Shown: positions 17,924-26,813, numbered from the stretch's first letter. The stretch is 42,282 nucleotides of DNA from Saprospirales bacterium (GCA_007695035.1 REEO01000049.1:1-42282); one strand, 5' to 3'. The notes: generated from the letters alone by a model not told the origin. Translations and numbers: made by a program.

Positions 17924-17935
17924 CAAATATATTTG
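17924..17935. promoter_or_regulatory. Palindromic bidirectional -7 promoter element
   Basis: CAAATATATTTG is its own reverse complement and contains TAnnTTTG on both strands: 17928-17935 for the gene at 18006 and 17924-17931 for tdk. Confidence 0.5.
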
Positions 17936-18005
17936 TAAATTTCGTAATAAGTAAAGACCTTCGCATAATAATATAACAATCCATCGTTATCAATCAAAAA
18001 AAGGT

Positions 18006-18854
18006 ATGAATCTCGAGCAAGCAAAGAAAAAAATGAACAAGATCAATCGCCTCCTTGACACCATTGAGCCGGACGAAAGCCCGACTTCTCGTCTCGAGCG
18101 CGATCTTCTTCTCAACTACATTCGCGAACTCTACGAAAGTGTGCTTGAAAATTCAGATGCTGATTTACCTTCTTCGGGTACATTATCTTTTAAACCCACA
18201 ACAGCAGAATCAATTGCCCCCCAAAAGCCTGCAAACAATCCGGAAAGTCGTCAAAAAGAGGAGACCGAAACTTTGGTCCAGCAACCTGTAGAAAAAAAAC
18301 ACGCACCGGAACCGCAAACTATAACTGAGACCGAACCAGAGCCTGTGCAGGAAACTGAGCCAGTGCAGGAAGCTCCAATAGAGAAGCCAAAGGTCGAAAA
18401 AAAGGCAGCTAAACCCCGACCTGTTGAAGCCACAGAAGAAAAACCTATCGAAAAATCTCAGAAAGCCAGCATTTCCAAAGCACCAAAAACTGAGGAAACC
18501 AAAGTTGAAACACTCATAGCAGAAAAGGTCGAAGAAGAGCCCGAGGTCGAAGAGTTGTTCACCATTAAGAAAGCCAACGAAATTTCTGAAAAACTCTCTC
18601 AGCTACCTATCAGCGACTTGAACCGGGCCATGGGTGTTAATGAGAAAATTTTTGTGAAAAACGAACTCTTCGCCGGAGACGACAATGTATTCAGACAGGT
18701 TATCCAAAAACTCAACACCTTGAATTCTTTTGAGGATGCCAAAAACTTTTTATCCTCAGAGGTTGCTTATACTTATCAGTGGACAGACCCGGATAAAAAG
18801 AACAAGGCCAAAAATTTCATCCAATTGGTTTACAGGCGTTACAAAGACAATTAA
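18006..18854 (+). CDS. Hypothetical cytoplasmic protein with charged linker and conserved C-terminal domain
   Basis: 282 residues, no signal peptide. Residues 1-55 form a helical N-terminus (KKKMNKINRLLDTIEPDE, then a helix ending LYESVLEN). Residues ~56-185 are low-complexity, rich in Glu, Pro, Lys and Thr (for example EPEPVQETEPVQEAP). Residues ~186-282 form a compact domain with NEKIFVKNELFAGD and LNSFEDAKNFL that I have seen at the C-terminus of other Bacteroidota hypothetical proteins. The layout, two small domains joined by a flexible tether, suggests a scaffold. No function can be given. Confidence 0.75.
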   Translation: MNLEQAKKKMNKINRLLDTIEPDESPTSRLERDLLLNYIRELYESVLENSDADLPSSGTLSFKPTTAESIAPQKPANNPESRQKEETETLVQQPVEKKHAPEPQTITETEPEPVQETEPVQEAPIEKPKVEKKAAKPRPVEATEEKPIEKSQKASISKAPKTEETKVETLIAEKVEEEPEVEELFTIKKANEISEKLSQLPISDLNRAMGVNEKIFVKNELFAGDDNVFRQVIQKLNTLNSFEDAKNFLSSEVAYTYQWTDPDKKNKAKNFIQLVYRRYKDN

Positions 18855-18907
18855 AAAGCCTGTAGGACTCTCTATCTGTGAGACTTAAACAGCTTGCGAT
18901 CCCAATT

Positions 18908-18929
18908 AAATTGAGACTGCTCTCAATTT
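18908..18929. terminator. Terminator between convergent genes
   Basis: AAATTGAGA (18908-18916) and TCTCAATTT (18921-18929) form a perfect 9-bp stem with loop CTGC. It lies 54 bases after the hypothetical gene and 38 before the SDR stop; the T-run is short. Confidence 0.6.
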
Positions 18930-18967
18930 TCAAGCATGTATTTTTATATCATGGCAGTCCAAAAACA

Positions 18968-19753
18968 TCAAAGGCTTTTGGTCCGCCCTCCATCTACTGG
19001 GATATTGGTTCCATTTACATAAGATCCGGCAGGCGAAGCCAGAAAAGCAATTACAGATCCGGTTTCGGAAGGGTCTGCAAAACGGCGCATCGGAACTTTG
19101 GCCAACATCTCATCAATTACTTCCTGCTCTGACTTTCCGGTTTTCTTTACCCTTGCTTGAATTATACTCTCCAAGCGACTGGTTTGAGTATATCCGGGCA
19201 GTACATTATTGACTGTGATACCGTATCGGCCCAATTCACCCGCCAGTGTCTTCGCCCATGAAGCCACAGCTCCCCTAATGGTATTTGAAACCCCAAGTCC
19301 TGGTATGGGTTCTTTCACAGAAGTGGAAATGACATTAATGATTCGGCCGTATCCCTCTTTTATCATCACCGGGCTAATGATTTTAGTCAAAATATGAGAA
19401 CACACCAGGTGGTTGTTGAAAGCCTGGGTGAATTCCTCAACTTGGGCCTCCGTAATGGGTCCACCCTTTGGTCCACCAGTGTTATTGAGAAGTATATGAA
19501 TTGGTTTTTTCGTCAACAGTGCCTTGACTCTTTTTGACAACTCAACAGGATTGTTGAAATCAGCCACCAAAAAATCGTGATTCTGACTACTGTCTCTGTG
19601 TAAACTATGCACCAGTTCTGCCAATTTGTCGCCGCTCCTGGCAACAAGCGTGATATTGGCACCTAATTCTGCGAGTTCTGCCGCAGCAGCAAGTCCAATT
19701 CCGCGACTACCGCCACAGACCAGAGCGTTCTTCTTTGTAAGATTTAAATCCAT
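18968..19753 (-). CDS. SDR family oxidoreductase with atypical active site
   Basis: 261 residues with a Rossmann fold: nucleotide motif CGGSRGIG near residue 14, LLNNTGGP in place of NNAG, the catalytic-Ser region INVISTSV, and the C-terminal PVDGG segment. The catalytic Tyr-x-x-x-Lys is absent: the aligned stretch reads GLGVSNTIRGAVASW, with Ser and Arg where Tyr and Lys are expected. This matches a known subgroup of 3-oxoacyl-ACP reductase-like SDRs lacking a perfect tetrad. It is divergent from 3-hydroxyanthranilate dioxygenase, so a role near tryptophan/kynurenine metabolism is possible. Chemistry uncertain. Confidence 0.88.
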   Translation of the reverse strand: MDLNLTKKNALVCGGSRGIGLAAAAELAELGANITLVARSGDKLAELVHSLHRDSSQNHDFLVADFNNPVELSKRVKALLTKKPIHILLNNTGGPKGGPITEAQVEEFTQAFNNHLVCSHILTKIISPVMIKEGYGRIINVISTSVKEPIPGLGVSNTIRGAVASWAKTLAGELGRYGITVNNVLPGYTQTSRLESIIQARVKKTGKSEQEVIDEMLAKVPMRRFADPSETGSVIAFLASPAGSYVNGTNIPVDGGRTKSL

Positions 19754-19808
19754 GAATGATTTTTTAGAAATATGGTCTTATTTCCTGTTATTTTTTCCTT
19801 AGGTTGCG

Positions 19809-19837
19809 TAAAATTCCGTAAATTCACGGATATTTTA
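19809..19837. promoter_or_regulatory. Operator-like dyad between the SDR and dioxygenase genes
   Basis: The core TCCGTAAATTCACGGA (19815-19830) is palindromic except for one central pair. It is flanked by TAAAAT (19809-19814) and ATTTTA (19832-19837), also mutually inverted. It lies 56 bases from the SDR ATG and ~105 from the dioxygenase ATG, a good place for a shared regulator. Confidence 0.45.
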
Positions 19838-19943
19838 AAAAGTAGCGGGATTTAAATTCCTTGACCAAGAATTTTAACCCGCATTATGTTCTGAATTTCA
19901 ACAATTTATAAGTAATTTTTTCTAATCAAAATTCAGCGAGATT

Positions 19944-20459
19944 ATGTTGCCACCAATTAATTTTCAAAAGTGGATTGACGACAACAGGCACCTTCTTAAA
20001 CCTCCTGTAGGAAATAAGCAGGTTTACCTTGAAAACGATGACTTTATCGTAATGGTTGTCGGTGGACCCAATGGACGTAAAGATTATCACTGGGAGGATG
20101 GAGAAGAGTTGTTCTACCAACTGGAAGGTGATATCACGGTAAAAATAATCGATGAGGACGGCAAGCGGAAAGACATTGAAATCAAAGAGGGGGAAATGTT
20201 TTTGTTGCCGGCCAGAATCCCACATTCGCCACAGCGCCCTGCCAATACCATCGGCCTTGTTATAGAGCGATACCGCAGAGGAGATGAGGTGGATAAATTG
20301 ATGTGGTTTTGCGAGAATTGCAACCACAAGTTGCATGAAGACACCTTCGAAATGACTGATATCGTCAATCAACTACCACCGGTAATCAACAATTTCATGA
20401 ACAGCGAGGAACTCAGGACTTGTGACAAATGCGGCACTGTAATGGAAAAACCGGACTGA
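19944..20459 (+). CDS. nbaC: 3-hydroxyanthranilate 3,4-dioxygenase
   Basis: 171 residues; opens the ring of 3-hydroxyanthranilate, the kynurenine-pathway step leading to quinolinate (NAD) or to catabolism. The cupin is clear: VGGPNGRKDYHWEDGEELFY carries the Fe ligands His and Glu, and LPARIPHSPQRP carries the second His. The C-terminal part has the rubredoxin-like iron site of the bacterial enzyme, from CENC and CDKC. Length and motifs are complete. The LpxH gene follows after 15 bases on the same strand; the SDR gene is divergent. Confidence 0.96.
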   Translation: MLPPINFQKWIDDNRHLLKPPVGNKQVYLENDDFIVMVVGGPNGRKDYHWEDGEELFYQLEGDITVKIIDEDGKRKDIEIKEGEMFLLPARIPHSPQRPANTIGLVIERYRRGDEVDKLMWFCENCNHKLHEDTFEMTDIVNQLPPVINNFMNSEELRTCDKCGTVMEKPD

Positions 20460-20474
20460 ACACCGGCAGCGTAA

Positions 20475-21260
20475 ATGGATGGAAAAATTTACTTCGCCTC
20501 GGATTTTCACCTCGGACTGGATGCTGAGGCACTGACAAACCGGCAGCGTGAGCGGATAATTTGCCGGTGGTTGGACACCATTGCCAGGGATGCGAGTGAA
20601 ATATACCTCGTCGGTGACCTCTTTGACTTTTGGTTTGAGTACCAAACCGTCATTCCCAAAGGCCACACAAGATTTCTTGGAAAACTGGCTGAACTCAGCG
20701 ATTCGGGAATTGATATATCTGTTTTTTCCGGAAACCACGACATGTGGATGTTTGGGTACTTCGAGGAAGAGCTTGGTATTCCAGTCTTTCACAAACAGGT
20801 GGTTAGAGAGTGGAACGGAAAGCGGTTTTTCATTGGGCATGGAGATGGACTCGGCCCCGGAGATCGCGGATATAAAAGGCTGAAAAAGGTATTCAGAAAC
20901 CGGCTTTGTCAGTGGCTCTTCGCCAGGCTTCATCCAAATTTTGGGATAACACTGGCTAATTTTTGGTCGGGAAAAAGCAGGGCGCATTCAAAAAGAGATG
21001 AATTCCTGGGAGCAGACCGCGAATGGTTGGTCCAGTATTGTGAGCGAAAACTAACCGAAGACCCCACCATCAATTACTTTGTTTTTGGACACAGACATTT
21101 GCCAATACAACACACATTGGAAAATGGTAAAAGTGTTTACATCAATCTCGGAGATTGGATCCATCACTTCACTTACGCAGTATTTGACGGAGAAAAAATG
21201 GAGTTGAAAAAATTCGAACCACAAGTAATCCCCGCTTCTTCCGGACAGGAGACAAAGTAA
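20475..21260 (+). CDS. lpxH: UDP-2,3-diacylglucosamine diphosphatase (LpxH-like metallophosphoesterase)
   Basis: 261 residues. In lipid A synthesis LpxH cleaves UDP-2,3-diacylglucosamine to lipid X at the inner membrane. All metallophosphoesterase blocks are present: ASDFHLG, YLVGDLFDFWF, VFSGNHDMW, IGHGDGLG and VFGHRHLP. The spacing and the LFDFWFEY motif are typical of the LpxH branch rather than LpxI. It follows the dioxygenase gene with a 15-base gap, so it is probably cotranscribed though not functionally related. Confidence 0.92.
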   Translation: MDGKIYFASDFHLGLDAEALTNRQRERIICRWLDTIARDASEIYLVGDLFDFWFEYQTVIPKGHTRFLGKLAELSDSGIDISVFSGNHDMWMFGYFEEELGIPVFHKQVVREWNGKRFFIGHGDGLGPGDRGYKRLKKVFRNRLCQWLFARLHPNFGITLANFWSGKSRAHSKRDEFLGADREWLVQYCERKLTEDPTINYFVFGHRHLPIQHTLENGKSVYINLGDWIHHFTYAVFDGEKMELKKFEPQVIPASSGQETK

Positions 21261-21348
21261 AACTTTCCCGGCTTCAAAGCCAGAAAAGCCATGAGTTTTA
21301 AATCGGTTAGACACTGTAGCAAAAACAGGCTTCACCTTTTCCGAAACC

Positions 21349-21912
21349 TCAGACTGTCATAATATCTTTTTCCTTGGCGTCGATAACTTCGTCAACCTTT
21401 TCGGAAAAAGTATTGACCATGCCCTGGATTTGCCCCTCCAATCGCTTACCCGCATCCTCAGGAAACCCGGCTTTAACCTCTGAACGAACGGCATCCATGA
21501 GTTTTTGGCGGGTATTCCGCAGGGAAATTTTCGCATCTTCCCCCAGGGATTTTACATGTTTAAAAAGATCTTTTCGCCTTTCCTCAGTCAGAGGCGGAAT
21601 ACTTATTCTCACCAATTCGCCGTCATTCATCGGAGTGAGTCCGAGATTGGCTTCAAATATGGCCTTTTCTATGGGTCCGAGCATGGATTTTTCCCAGGGC
21701 TGGATACTAAGTGTTTTGGAATCGGTGACACTGACATTAGCCACCTGATTGAGCGGGGTTAAAGTACCGTAATAATCCACTTCAATACCGGACAACATTG
21801 AGGCCGAAGCTTTACCTGTCCGCAATTTGACCAGTTCTTTTTTCAAGTGATCAACACTACTTTCCATGGCACTGGCACCCTCTTTTATTACATCTTCTAA
21901 ATCCGCACTCAT
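21349..21912 (-). CDS. frr: Ribosome recycling factor
   Basis: 187 residues from ATG 21912. A longer frame runs upstream to 22047 but overlaps the yugP gene and adds a non-homologous tail, so the shorter start is used. RRF frees ribosomes from mRNA after termination together with EF-G. Characteristic pieces are KLRTGKASASMLSGIEVDYYG, IQPWEKSMLGPIEKAI, RISIPPLTEERRKDL and the C-terminal three-helix region. It is the last gene of the minus-strand run serS, yugP, frr. Confidence 0.97.
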   Translation of the reverse strand: MSADLEDVIKEGASAMESSVDHLKKELVKLRTGKASASMLSGIEVDYYGTLTPLNQVANVSVTDSKTLSIQPWEKSMLGPIEKAIFEANLGLTPMNDGELVRISIPPLTEERRKDLFKHVKSLGEDAKISLRNTRQKLMDAVRSEVKAGFPEDAGKRLEGQIQGMVNTFSEKVDEVIDAKEKDIMTV

Positions 21913-21956
21913 AATTTTTATTCTCTGTTTGTTGATTGGCCCAAAGGTAATAATTT

Positions 21957-22643
21957 TTATCGATTTTGCATATACCGAAATACGAGGTAAAGCAACATTA
22001 CAAACGAAGCCAGTGCTGCAGCTACATAAGTCATTGCCGCCCACCAAAGTGCAGTTTTAGCACCGCGCTGTTCATCCCCACTTGTTATTCCCGCCCTTTC
22101 CAACCACTTCAAAGCCCGCTTGGAGGCATCAAACTCCACGGGCAGAGTTACAAGGCTAAAAAGTGTAGTAGCCGCAAAGGATGCAATAACGATCAAGAGT
22201 AACTGAGGGAATGTACCCAGGAAAAGAAGTGCGGCGAGAAGCAGGTACTGTTGAAGTCCGGCAGCGACCTGAACCACAGGAACCAATTTCGACCGCATTT
22301 GCAGCATTGGATAAGCTGTGGCGTGTTGAACAGCATGCCCACATTCATGGGCAGCCACAGCGGCAGCAGAGATACTCCGGCTGCTGTAAACCGCCTCACT
22401 CAGACTAACTGTTTTTGTAGTGGGATTGTAGTGGTCTGTCAAAAAGCCCTTACCGGGTACCACGCGAACATCGTTAATATTGTAATGGCGAAGCATTCGC
22501 TCGGCCACCTCAGCTCCGGTCAATCCACTCCGCAATCCTATCTGGCTGTAGTGACTAAAAACCCGCTTAAGGCGATTTTGTATCAACCAACCGATGACAG
22601 AAAAAACACCCGCCACAACAATAAAGGCCATATATTCACCCAT
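21957..22643 (-). CDS. Zinc-dependent membrane metallopeptidase, YugP family
   Basis: 228 residues with three or four hydrophobic helices: an N-terminal one (~4-20) and two in the middle to C-terminal half, plus LASFVMLLYLVFRYM at the end. The zinc protease motif AAHECGHAVQH sits near residue 117, and LPVEFDASKRALKWL is the conserved family block downstream that carries the likely third ligand. YugP-type proteins are neutral zinc metallopeptidases of unknown substrate. It lies between serS and frr on the same strand. Confidence 0.93.
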   Translation of the reverse strand: MGEYMAFIVVAGVFSVIGWLIQNRLKRVFSHYSQIGLRSGLTGAEVAERMLRHYNINDVRVVPGKGFLTDHYNPTTKTVSLSEAVYSSRSISAAAVAAHECGHAVQHATAYPMLQMRSKLVPVVQVAAGLQQYLLLAALLFLGTFPQLLLIVIASFAATTLFSLVTLPVEFDASKRALKWLERAGITSGDEQRGAKTALWWAAMTYVAAALASFVMLLYLVFRYMQNR

Positions 22644-22678
22644 GAAATATTAATTTTTTGCTTGTAAAACGCCTACTC

Positions 22679-22713
22679 GCGTATTTTTTGTGCAGAAAAC
22701 TTCTAAAATACGC
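22679..22713 (-). terminator. Hairpin after serS
   Basis: GCGTATTTT (22679-22687) and AAAATACGC (22705-22713) are perfect reverse complements in the 76-base gap between serS and yugP. There is no clear T-run, so it may be a weak terminator or an mRNA processing stem. Confidence 0.45.
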
Positions 22714-22719
22714 TCGCTG

Positions 22720-24021
22720 TTAATCAATCCTCTTAAATCCGGTATATGGCACGAGTACTTCAGGAACCTTTATTCCTTTTTCATCCTGATACAACTCCAG
22801 CAAAGCTGCCATGACTCGTGGAAGAGCAAGTGCACTTCCGTTGAGCGTGTGAACCAATCTCGGCTTTTCACTTTTGCTCCGGGTTCGTATCATCATACGG
22901 TTGGACTGGTATGTTTCGAAATTGGAAACACTGCTCACCTCCAGCCATCTCTCCTGAGCTGCAGACCACACCTCAAAATCGTAGGTGAGAGCAGCAGTAA
23001 ACCCAAGGTCTCCGCCACAGAGTCGGAGAATCCGGTACGGTAATTTAAGCGCATTGAGCAAGCCCTCCACATGGGCTAACATTTCATCCAATTGTTCGTA
23101 GGAATTCTCAGGTCTGGCGAATTGGACAATCTCCACCTTGTCAAACTGGTGGACCCGGTTGAGTCCTTTCACATGAGCTCCATATGAGCCGGCCTCTCTC
23201 CTGAAGCAAGGCGTATAACCTACCATGCGGATCGGTAGCTCCGTCTCCTTAATTATATCCCCGCGGTAGAGATTGGTAATGGGTACTTCTGCTGTGGGAA
23301 TCAGATAAAAATTGTCTTTTTCAGCGTGGTACATCTGGCCCTCCTTATCGGGCAACTGACCTGTTCCACGCGCCGTATCTTCGTTGACCAACAAGGGTGG
23401 AATAACCTCCCTGTAACCGGCCTCCTTGGCTTTGTTCAAAAAGTAAGTGATCATAGCTCGCTGCAAGGCAGCACCTTTTCCAGTATAAACAGGAAACCCT
23501 GAACCGGTCACTTTAACACCCAATTCAAAGTCAAAGAGCTTGTATTTTTTTGCAAGTTCCCAATGGGGCAGAGCGTTATCACCGAGATCAGGCAAAGTAC
23601 TGGAAGCATCCTTATACATGTAATTGTCCTCCTCACTGTCTCCGGCCGGAACCAATTCATGAGGCAGATTGGGAATATTGTAGAGGCATTCCCGCAATTC
23701 ATCTTCGATCTTTTCCAGGTTGGCCTCCTTAAGAGAAAGTTTTCTTTTGAGGTGCAAAACCTGCTCACGCATTTCATTGGCCAATTCGGTTCCTTCATCC
23801 TCTTTGGCTTTTCCCGTTTTGAACAACTTCCCCACTTCCTTTGACAGTCTCTTAATTTCAGACCGGAACTCCTCGGCCTGTTGGAGGTTACGCCTTCTTC
23901 TCAAATCAAGATTCTTAAGTTGGTGGAAATACTCCTCAATTTGCGCCTCAGTCATTCCCCTTTTTTCAAGGGCTTTAGCAGCACTTTTCCAATGGCCCTT
24001 TAATTTTTTTAACTCGAGCAT
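22720..24021 (-). CDS. serS: Seryl-tRNA synthetase
   Basis: 433 residues; charges tRNA(Ser) with serine. The N-terminal ~110 residues form the long antiparallel coiled-coil arm (rich in Glu, Lys, Arg). The class II core follows: TGSGFPVYTGKGAALQRA (motif 1 region), TPCFRREAGSYG (motif 2), and LNGSALALPRVMAALLE (motif 3). Length and motifs are standard. A candidate -7 element, TATCTTTG on the minus strand, lies at 24049-24056, 27 bases before the ATG. Confidence 0.97.
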   Translation of the reverse strand: MLELKKLKGHWKSAAKALEKRGMTEAQIEEYFHQLKNLDLRRRRNLQQAEEFRSEIKRLSKEVGKLFKTGKAKEDEGTELANEMREQVLHLKRKLSLKEANLEKIEDELRECLYNIPNLPHELVPAGDSEEDNYMYKDASSTLPDLGDNALPHWELAKKYKLFDFELGVKVTGSGFPVYTGKGAALQRAMITYFLNKAKEAGYREVIPPLLVNEDTARGTGQLPDKEGQMYHAEKDNFYLIPTAEVPITNLYRGDIIKETELPIRMVGYTPCFRREAGSYGAHVKGLNRVHQFDKVEIVQFARPENSYEQLDEMLAHVEGLLNALKLPYRILRLCGGDLGFTAALTYDFEVWSAAQERWLEVSSVSNFETYQSNRMMIRTRSKSEKPRLVHTLNGSALALPRVMAALLELYQDEKGIKVPEVLVPYTGFKRID

Positions 24022-24048
24022 AAATCAACTTTTTAAGATTCCGAGAGG

Positions 24049-24056
24049 CAAAGATA
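24049..24056 (-). promoter_or_regulatory. Candidate -7 element for serS
   Basis: CAAAGATA on the plus strand reads TATCTTTG on the minus strand, a perfect TAnnTTTG. A CAAA (TTTG on the minus strand) at 24081-24084 is 24 bases farther upstream, slightly longer than the usual spacing. Confidence 0.5.
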
Positions 24057-24253
24057 GTATCTTGGTAATAATTGATCTAACAAATAATGCCTGCATTAGG
24101 AACCAATCAAAATCTCAGAAATAAACCCAGTACTTAAAACTATTGAAATCAAAAAGGCGTTTAGACAATCGAACAGGTTTAAAAGAAGCGTTAAGCTTTG
24201 GAGAACATTATGGTGTTGCAGGAAAGATATCCGCAAAAAAATCCGGTAAATTA

Positions 24254-24283
24254 TTTGGTTTAGTAAAGTTCTTTATATCTTTG
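24254..24283 (+). promoter_or_regulatory. Promoter of rho with long leader
   Basis: TTTG (24254-24257) and TATCTTTG (24276-24283) are 18 bases apart, close to the Bacteroidota -33/-7 arrangement. The predicted leader to the rho ATG is about 170 bases, long enough for autoregulation, which is known for rho in other bacteria. The remaining serS-rho intergenic sequence (24057-24253) shows no gene. Confidence 0.55.
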
Positions 24284-24461
24284 CACCATCCTCTTACTAT
24301 TGCACGCGTTTACATAAATTAAGATAAAAGTAACTTTAGCGGATCGCAGAGTCCTGCAATATAATTTCCCCGGGTTATTTGCTTTGTAATACTTCCCAAC
24401 TACCAATGAAACCTGTATTTTCCAGATTACTAATTAATTACCCAAAAATCACACGAATACC

Positions 24462-26255
24462 ATGTATGACATATTGCAATTAAATGATATGCTTGTTCCT
24501 GAATTAAGGGAACTTGCAGAATCACTCGGAATCAAAGGGATATCACGACTCAATAAACAAGAGTTGATATACAAGATTCTGGACCAACAGGCCGTAATTG
24601 AGCGGTCTAACGTTACTGAAGAACCCACCGCGGCTAACCGCTCTGAGACCAAACCAGAATACAACCCTCCACAGAGGCGCCGTGAAAGAGCCAGCAAATC
24701 ACAGCCTTCCAAAAAACAGGATACCCATAAAAAGGAGGCTCCGAAAGCGAAAGAAACACCCAAAGCGAAAGAGGTTCCAAAGGCCAAAGAAGTCACTAAA
24801 AAGGCTGAGTCTTCAGAGGATAAAACAGCGTCCGATACAGGATCGCTTCGCGGTCGTAGAAGAAAGTCAGAAGATACCTCAAAAGCCTCGGATAAACAAT
24901 CCTCATCCAGGCGTCAAAGCGATCAATCTAAAGATTCTAAATCTTCTGATGATAGCAATAACAGGGGTCAAAAGAGAAGAAAGGACAGCGATTCCCAACA
25001 ACAAGACCAAAAGCAAAGAAAGTCCTCTTCATCCAGACAATCCGGACAGCAAAAGCAAGATTCCAGGTCTGAACAAAAGACTACCGGAAAGGGAGGCAAA
25101 AAGGGCAAGGAATCCTCCGGTTTCAATGTGGACCTGGATGGAATCGTAGAGGGCGAAGGCGTACTGGAAATGATGACGGATGGATATGGATTTTTGAGAT
25201 CGGCTGATTTCAATTACCTCTCCTCACCCGATGACATTTACGTATCCCCCTCTCAGATCAAACTCTTTGGTCTGAAAACAGGCGACACCATCAGCGGGCC
25301 GGTCAGACCACCCAAAGATGGTGAAAAGTACTTTGCCCTCCTGCGTGTCAATCTGATAAACGGATTGAAGCCGAATGAAATACGCGACCGGGTACCATTT
25401 GATTACCTCACCCCGCTTTTTCCACAGGAAAAATTCACCCTGGCCAGTAGACCCGATGGTAAGGACTACGGCGTACGCATGATCGACTTGTTTACACCAA
25501 TTGGAAAAGGACAGCGTGGATTGATCGTTGCACAACCTAAAACAGGTAAGACCTTTTTGCTTAAGGACATGGCCAATGCCGTGGCGAAAAATCACCCCGA
25601 ATGCTACATGATCGTACTTCTGATCGATGAGCGCCCGGAGGAAGTAACCGACATGGCAAGAAGTGTGGATGCAGAAGTGGTCGCTTCTACCTTTGATGAG
25701 CCCGCCGAAAATCATGTACGCGTAGCTAATATCGTCCTGGAAAAATCCAAAAGACTGGTGGAATCAGGACACGATGTGGTAATTCTATTGGACTCTATCA
25801 CCAGACTTGCAAGGGCATACAATACAGTTGCCCCCGCAAGTGGTAAAGTACTCTCAGGTGGTGTGGAAGCTAATGCACTCCACAAACCGAAAAAGTTCTT
25901 CGGGGCTGCGAGAAATATCGAAGGAGGTGGCTCGCTGACTATTCTCGCCACTGCACTTATAGATACCGGTTCAAAAATGGACGGAGTCATCTTTGAAGAA
26001 TTTAAAGGAACGGGTAACATGGAGCTCCAATTAGACCGCTCTTTGGCCAACAAGAGATTGTATCCGGCCATCGATCTGACTAAGTCCAGTACAAGACGAG
26101 AAGACCTGCTCCTGGATGCAGAAGCTATGCAGCGAATGTTTATTCTTAGAAATCACCTCGCGGACATGAAGCCGGATGAAGCCATTCAATTTATCAAGCG
26201 AAGAATTGAAGGAACGCGAAACAACGAGGAATTCCTCGCATCCATGAACAGCTAA
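24462..26255 (+). CDS. rho: Transcription termination factor Rho with long basic insertion
   Basis: 597 residues; hexameric RNA-dependent ATPase that ends transcription. The N-terminal Rho_N helices (1-~45) are followed by a ~170-residue low-complexity stretch (46-~215) rich in Lys, Arg, Ser, Gln and Asp, then the cold-shock-like RNA-binding domain (~225-300; [15 protein letters not shown]). The ATPase core has P-loop [25 protein letters not shown] and [18 protein letters not shown]. coli Rho is 419 residues, so the excess is essentially the insertion. Such inserts are known in Bacteroidota and Actinobacteria and may add RNA binding or phase separation. A 25-codon upstream ORF overlaps its start. 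Confidence 0.97.
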   Translation: MYDILQLNDMLVPELRELAESLGIKGISRLNKQELIYKILDQQAVIERSNVTEEPTAANRSETKPEYNPPQRRRERASKSQPSKKQDTHKKEAPKAKETPKAKEVPKAKEVTKKAESSEDKTASDTGSLRGRRRKSEDTSKASDKQSSSRRQSDQSKDSKSSDDSNNRGQKRRKDSDSQQQDQKQRKSSSSRQSGQQKQDSRSEQKTTGKGGKKGKESSGFNVDLDGIVEGEGVLEMMTDGYGFLRSADFNYLSSPDDIYVSPSQIKLFGLKTGDTISGPVRPPKDGEKYFALLRVNLINGLKPNEIRDRVPFDYLTPLFPQEKFTLASRPDGKDYGVRMIDLFTPIGKGQRGLIVAQPKTGKTFLLKDMANAVAKNHPECYMIVLLIDERPEEVTDMARSVDAEVVASTFDEPAENHVRVANIVLEKSKRLVESGHDVVILLDSITRLARAYNTVAPASGKVLSGGVEANALHKPKKFFGAARNIEGGGSLTILATALIDTGSKMDGVIFEEFKGTGNMELQLDRSLANKRLYPAIDLTKSSTRREDLLLDAEAMQRMFILRNHLADMKPDEAIQFIKRRIEGTRNNEEFLASMNS

Positions 26256-26302
26256 TGATTGCGATTATACTCGGGGGAGTATTGGTGATGTAAAAATTCA
26301 TT

Positions 26303-26485
26303 GATGAGTCCACTCCGAAAACCCTTTTGTCATGAAAATGAGCGAAAAATTTAAGATCGAGGAAGAAGGGAAAATATTCCGCAGGCGTAGCCATAGCTAC
26401 GTTGAGGAAAGATTTTTCCTGATGACGAAGATATTGGATTTTGCAGCCATTTGTAATAAAAAGAGGTTTTCGGAGTGGACTCATC
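26303..26485 (-). repeat. 183-bp element bounded by a perfect 21-bp inverted repeat
   Basis: The ends (26303-26323 and 26465-26485) are exact reverse complements; the core is GAGTCCACTCCGAAAACC. Inside is a hairpin CGTAGC-CATA-GCTACG (26386-26401). A longer relative in opposite orientation lies at 31183-31491 and shares the end sequence, the stretch around GGCTGCAAAATCCA and the CGTAGC stem. There is no transposase. It fits a MITE-like or other non-autonomous palindromic repeat family; the element also contains a short ORF whose translation is similar in both copies. Confidence 0.75.
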
Positions 26486-26813
26486 TATTAGTAGCCATAC
26501 CTGTCGAATAAGGCATTAATTCCTCTTGTTTGAGCCGTAAAAGGATTGAGTACCGCTGTTTTTAGGTCATCTGTATGCTCAACTCCTGAAATTTAACAAT
26601 AAATACGCCAGTGGCAATGGCAAGGCAAAACCGGGGGCTGGGGGATACGGTTTTTTATAGGGAGTAGGGCGAGCATCTGAAATACAAATGAATTGCCCAG
26701 GGTCCTTTGGAATGTCTTTTCAAAAAGCTGCTTTCTAGATCATATAGCGTTGGGGATTTGTCTTTTGATGATAGAAACACCGCCGATTCTGCAGGGAATT
26801 CAGTTTACCTTTT

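Noticed and set aside
21913-22047. N-terminal extension of ribosome recycling factor
   Set aside because: The extension overlaps yugP, is not RRF-like, and ATG 21912 gives the normal length.
26194-26484. Minus-strand ORF of 96 codons covering the repeat element
   Set aside because: It lies within the inverted-repeat element, overlaps the rho 3' end and has no start or family support. The similarity of its translation to that of the 31.2 kb copy follows from shared repeat DNA.
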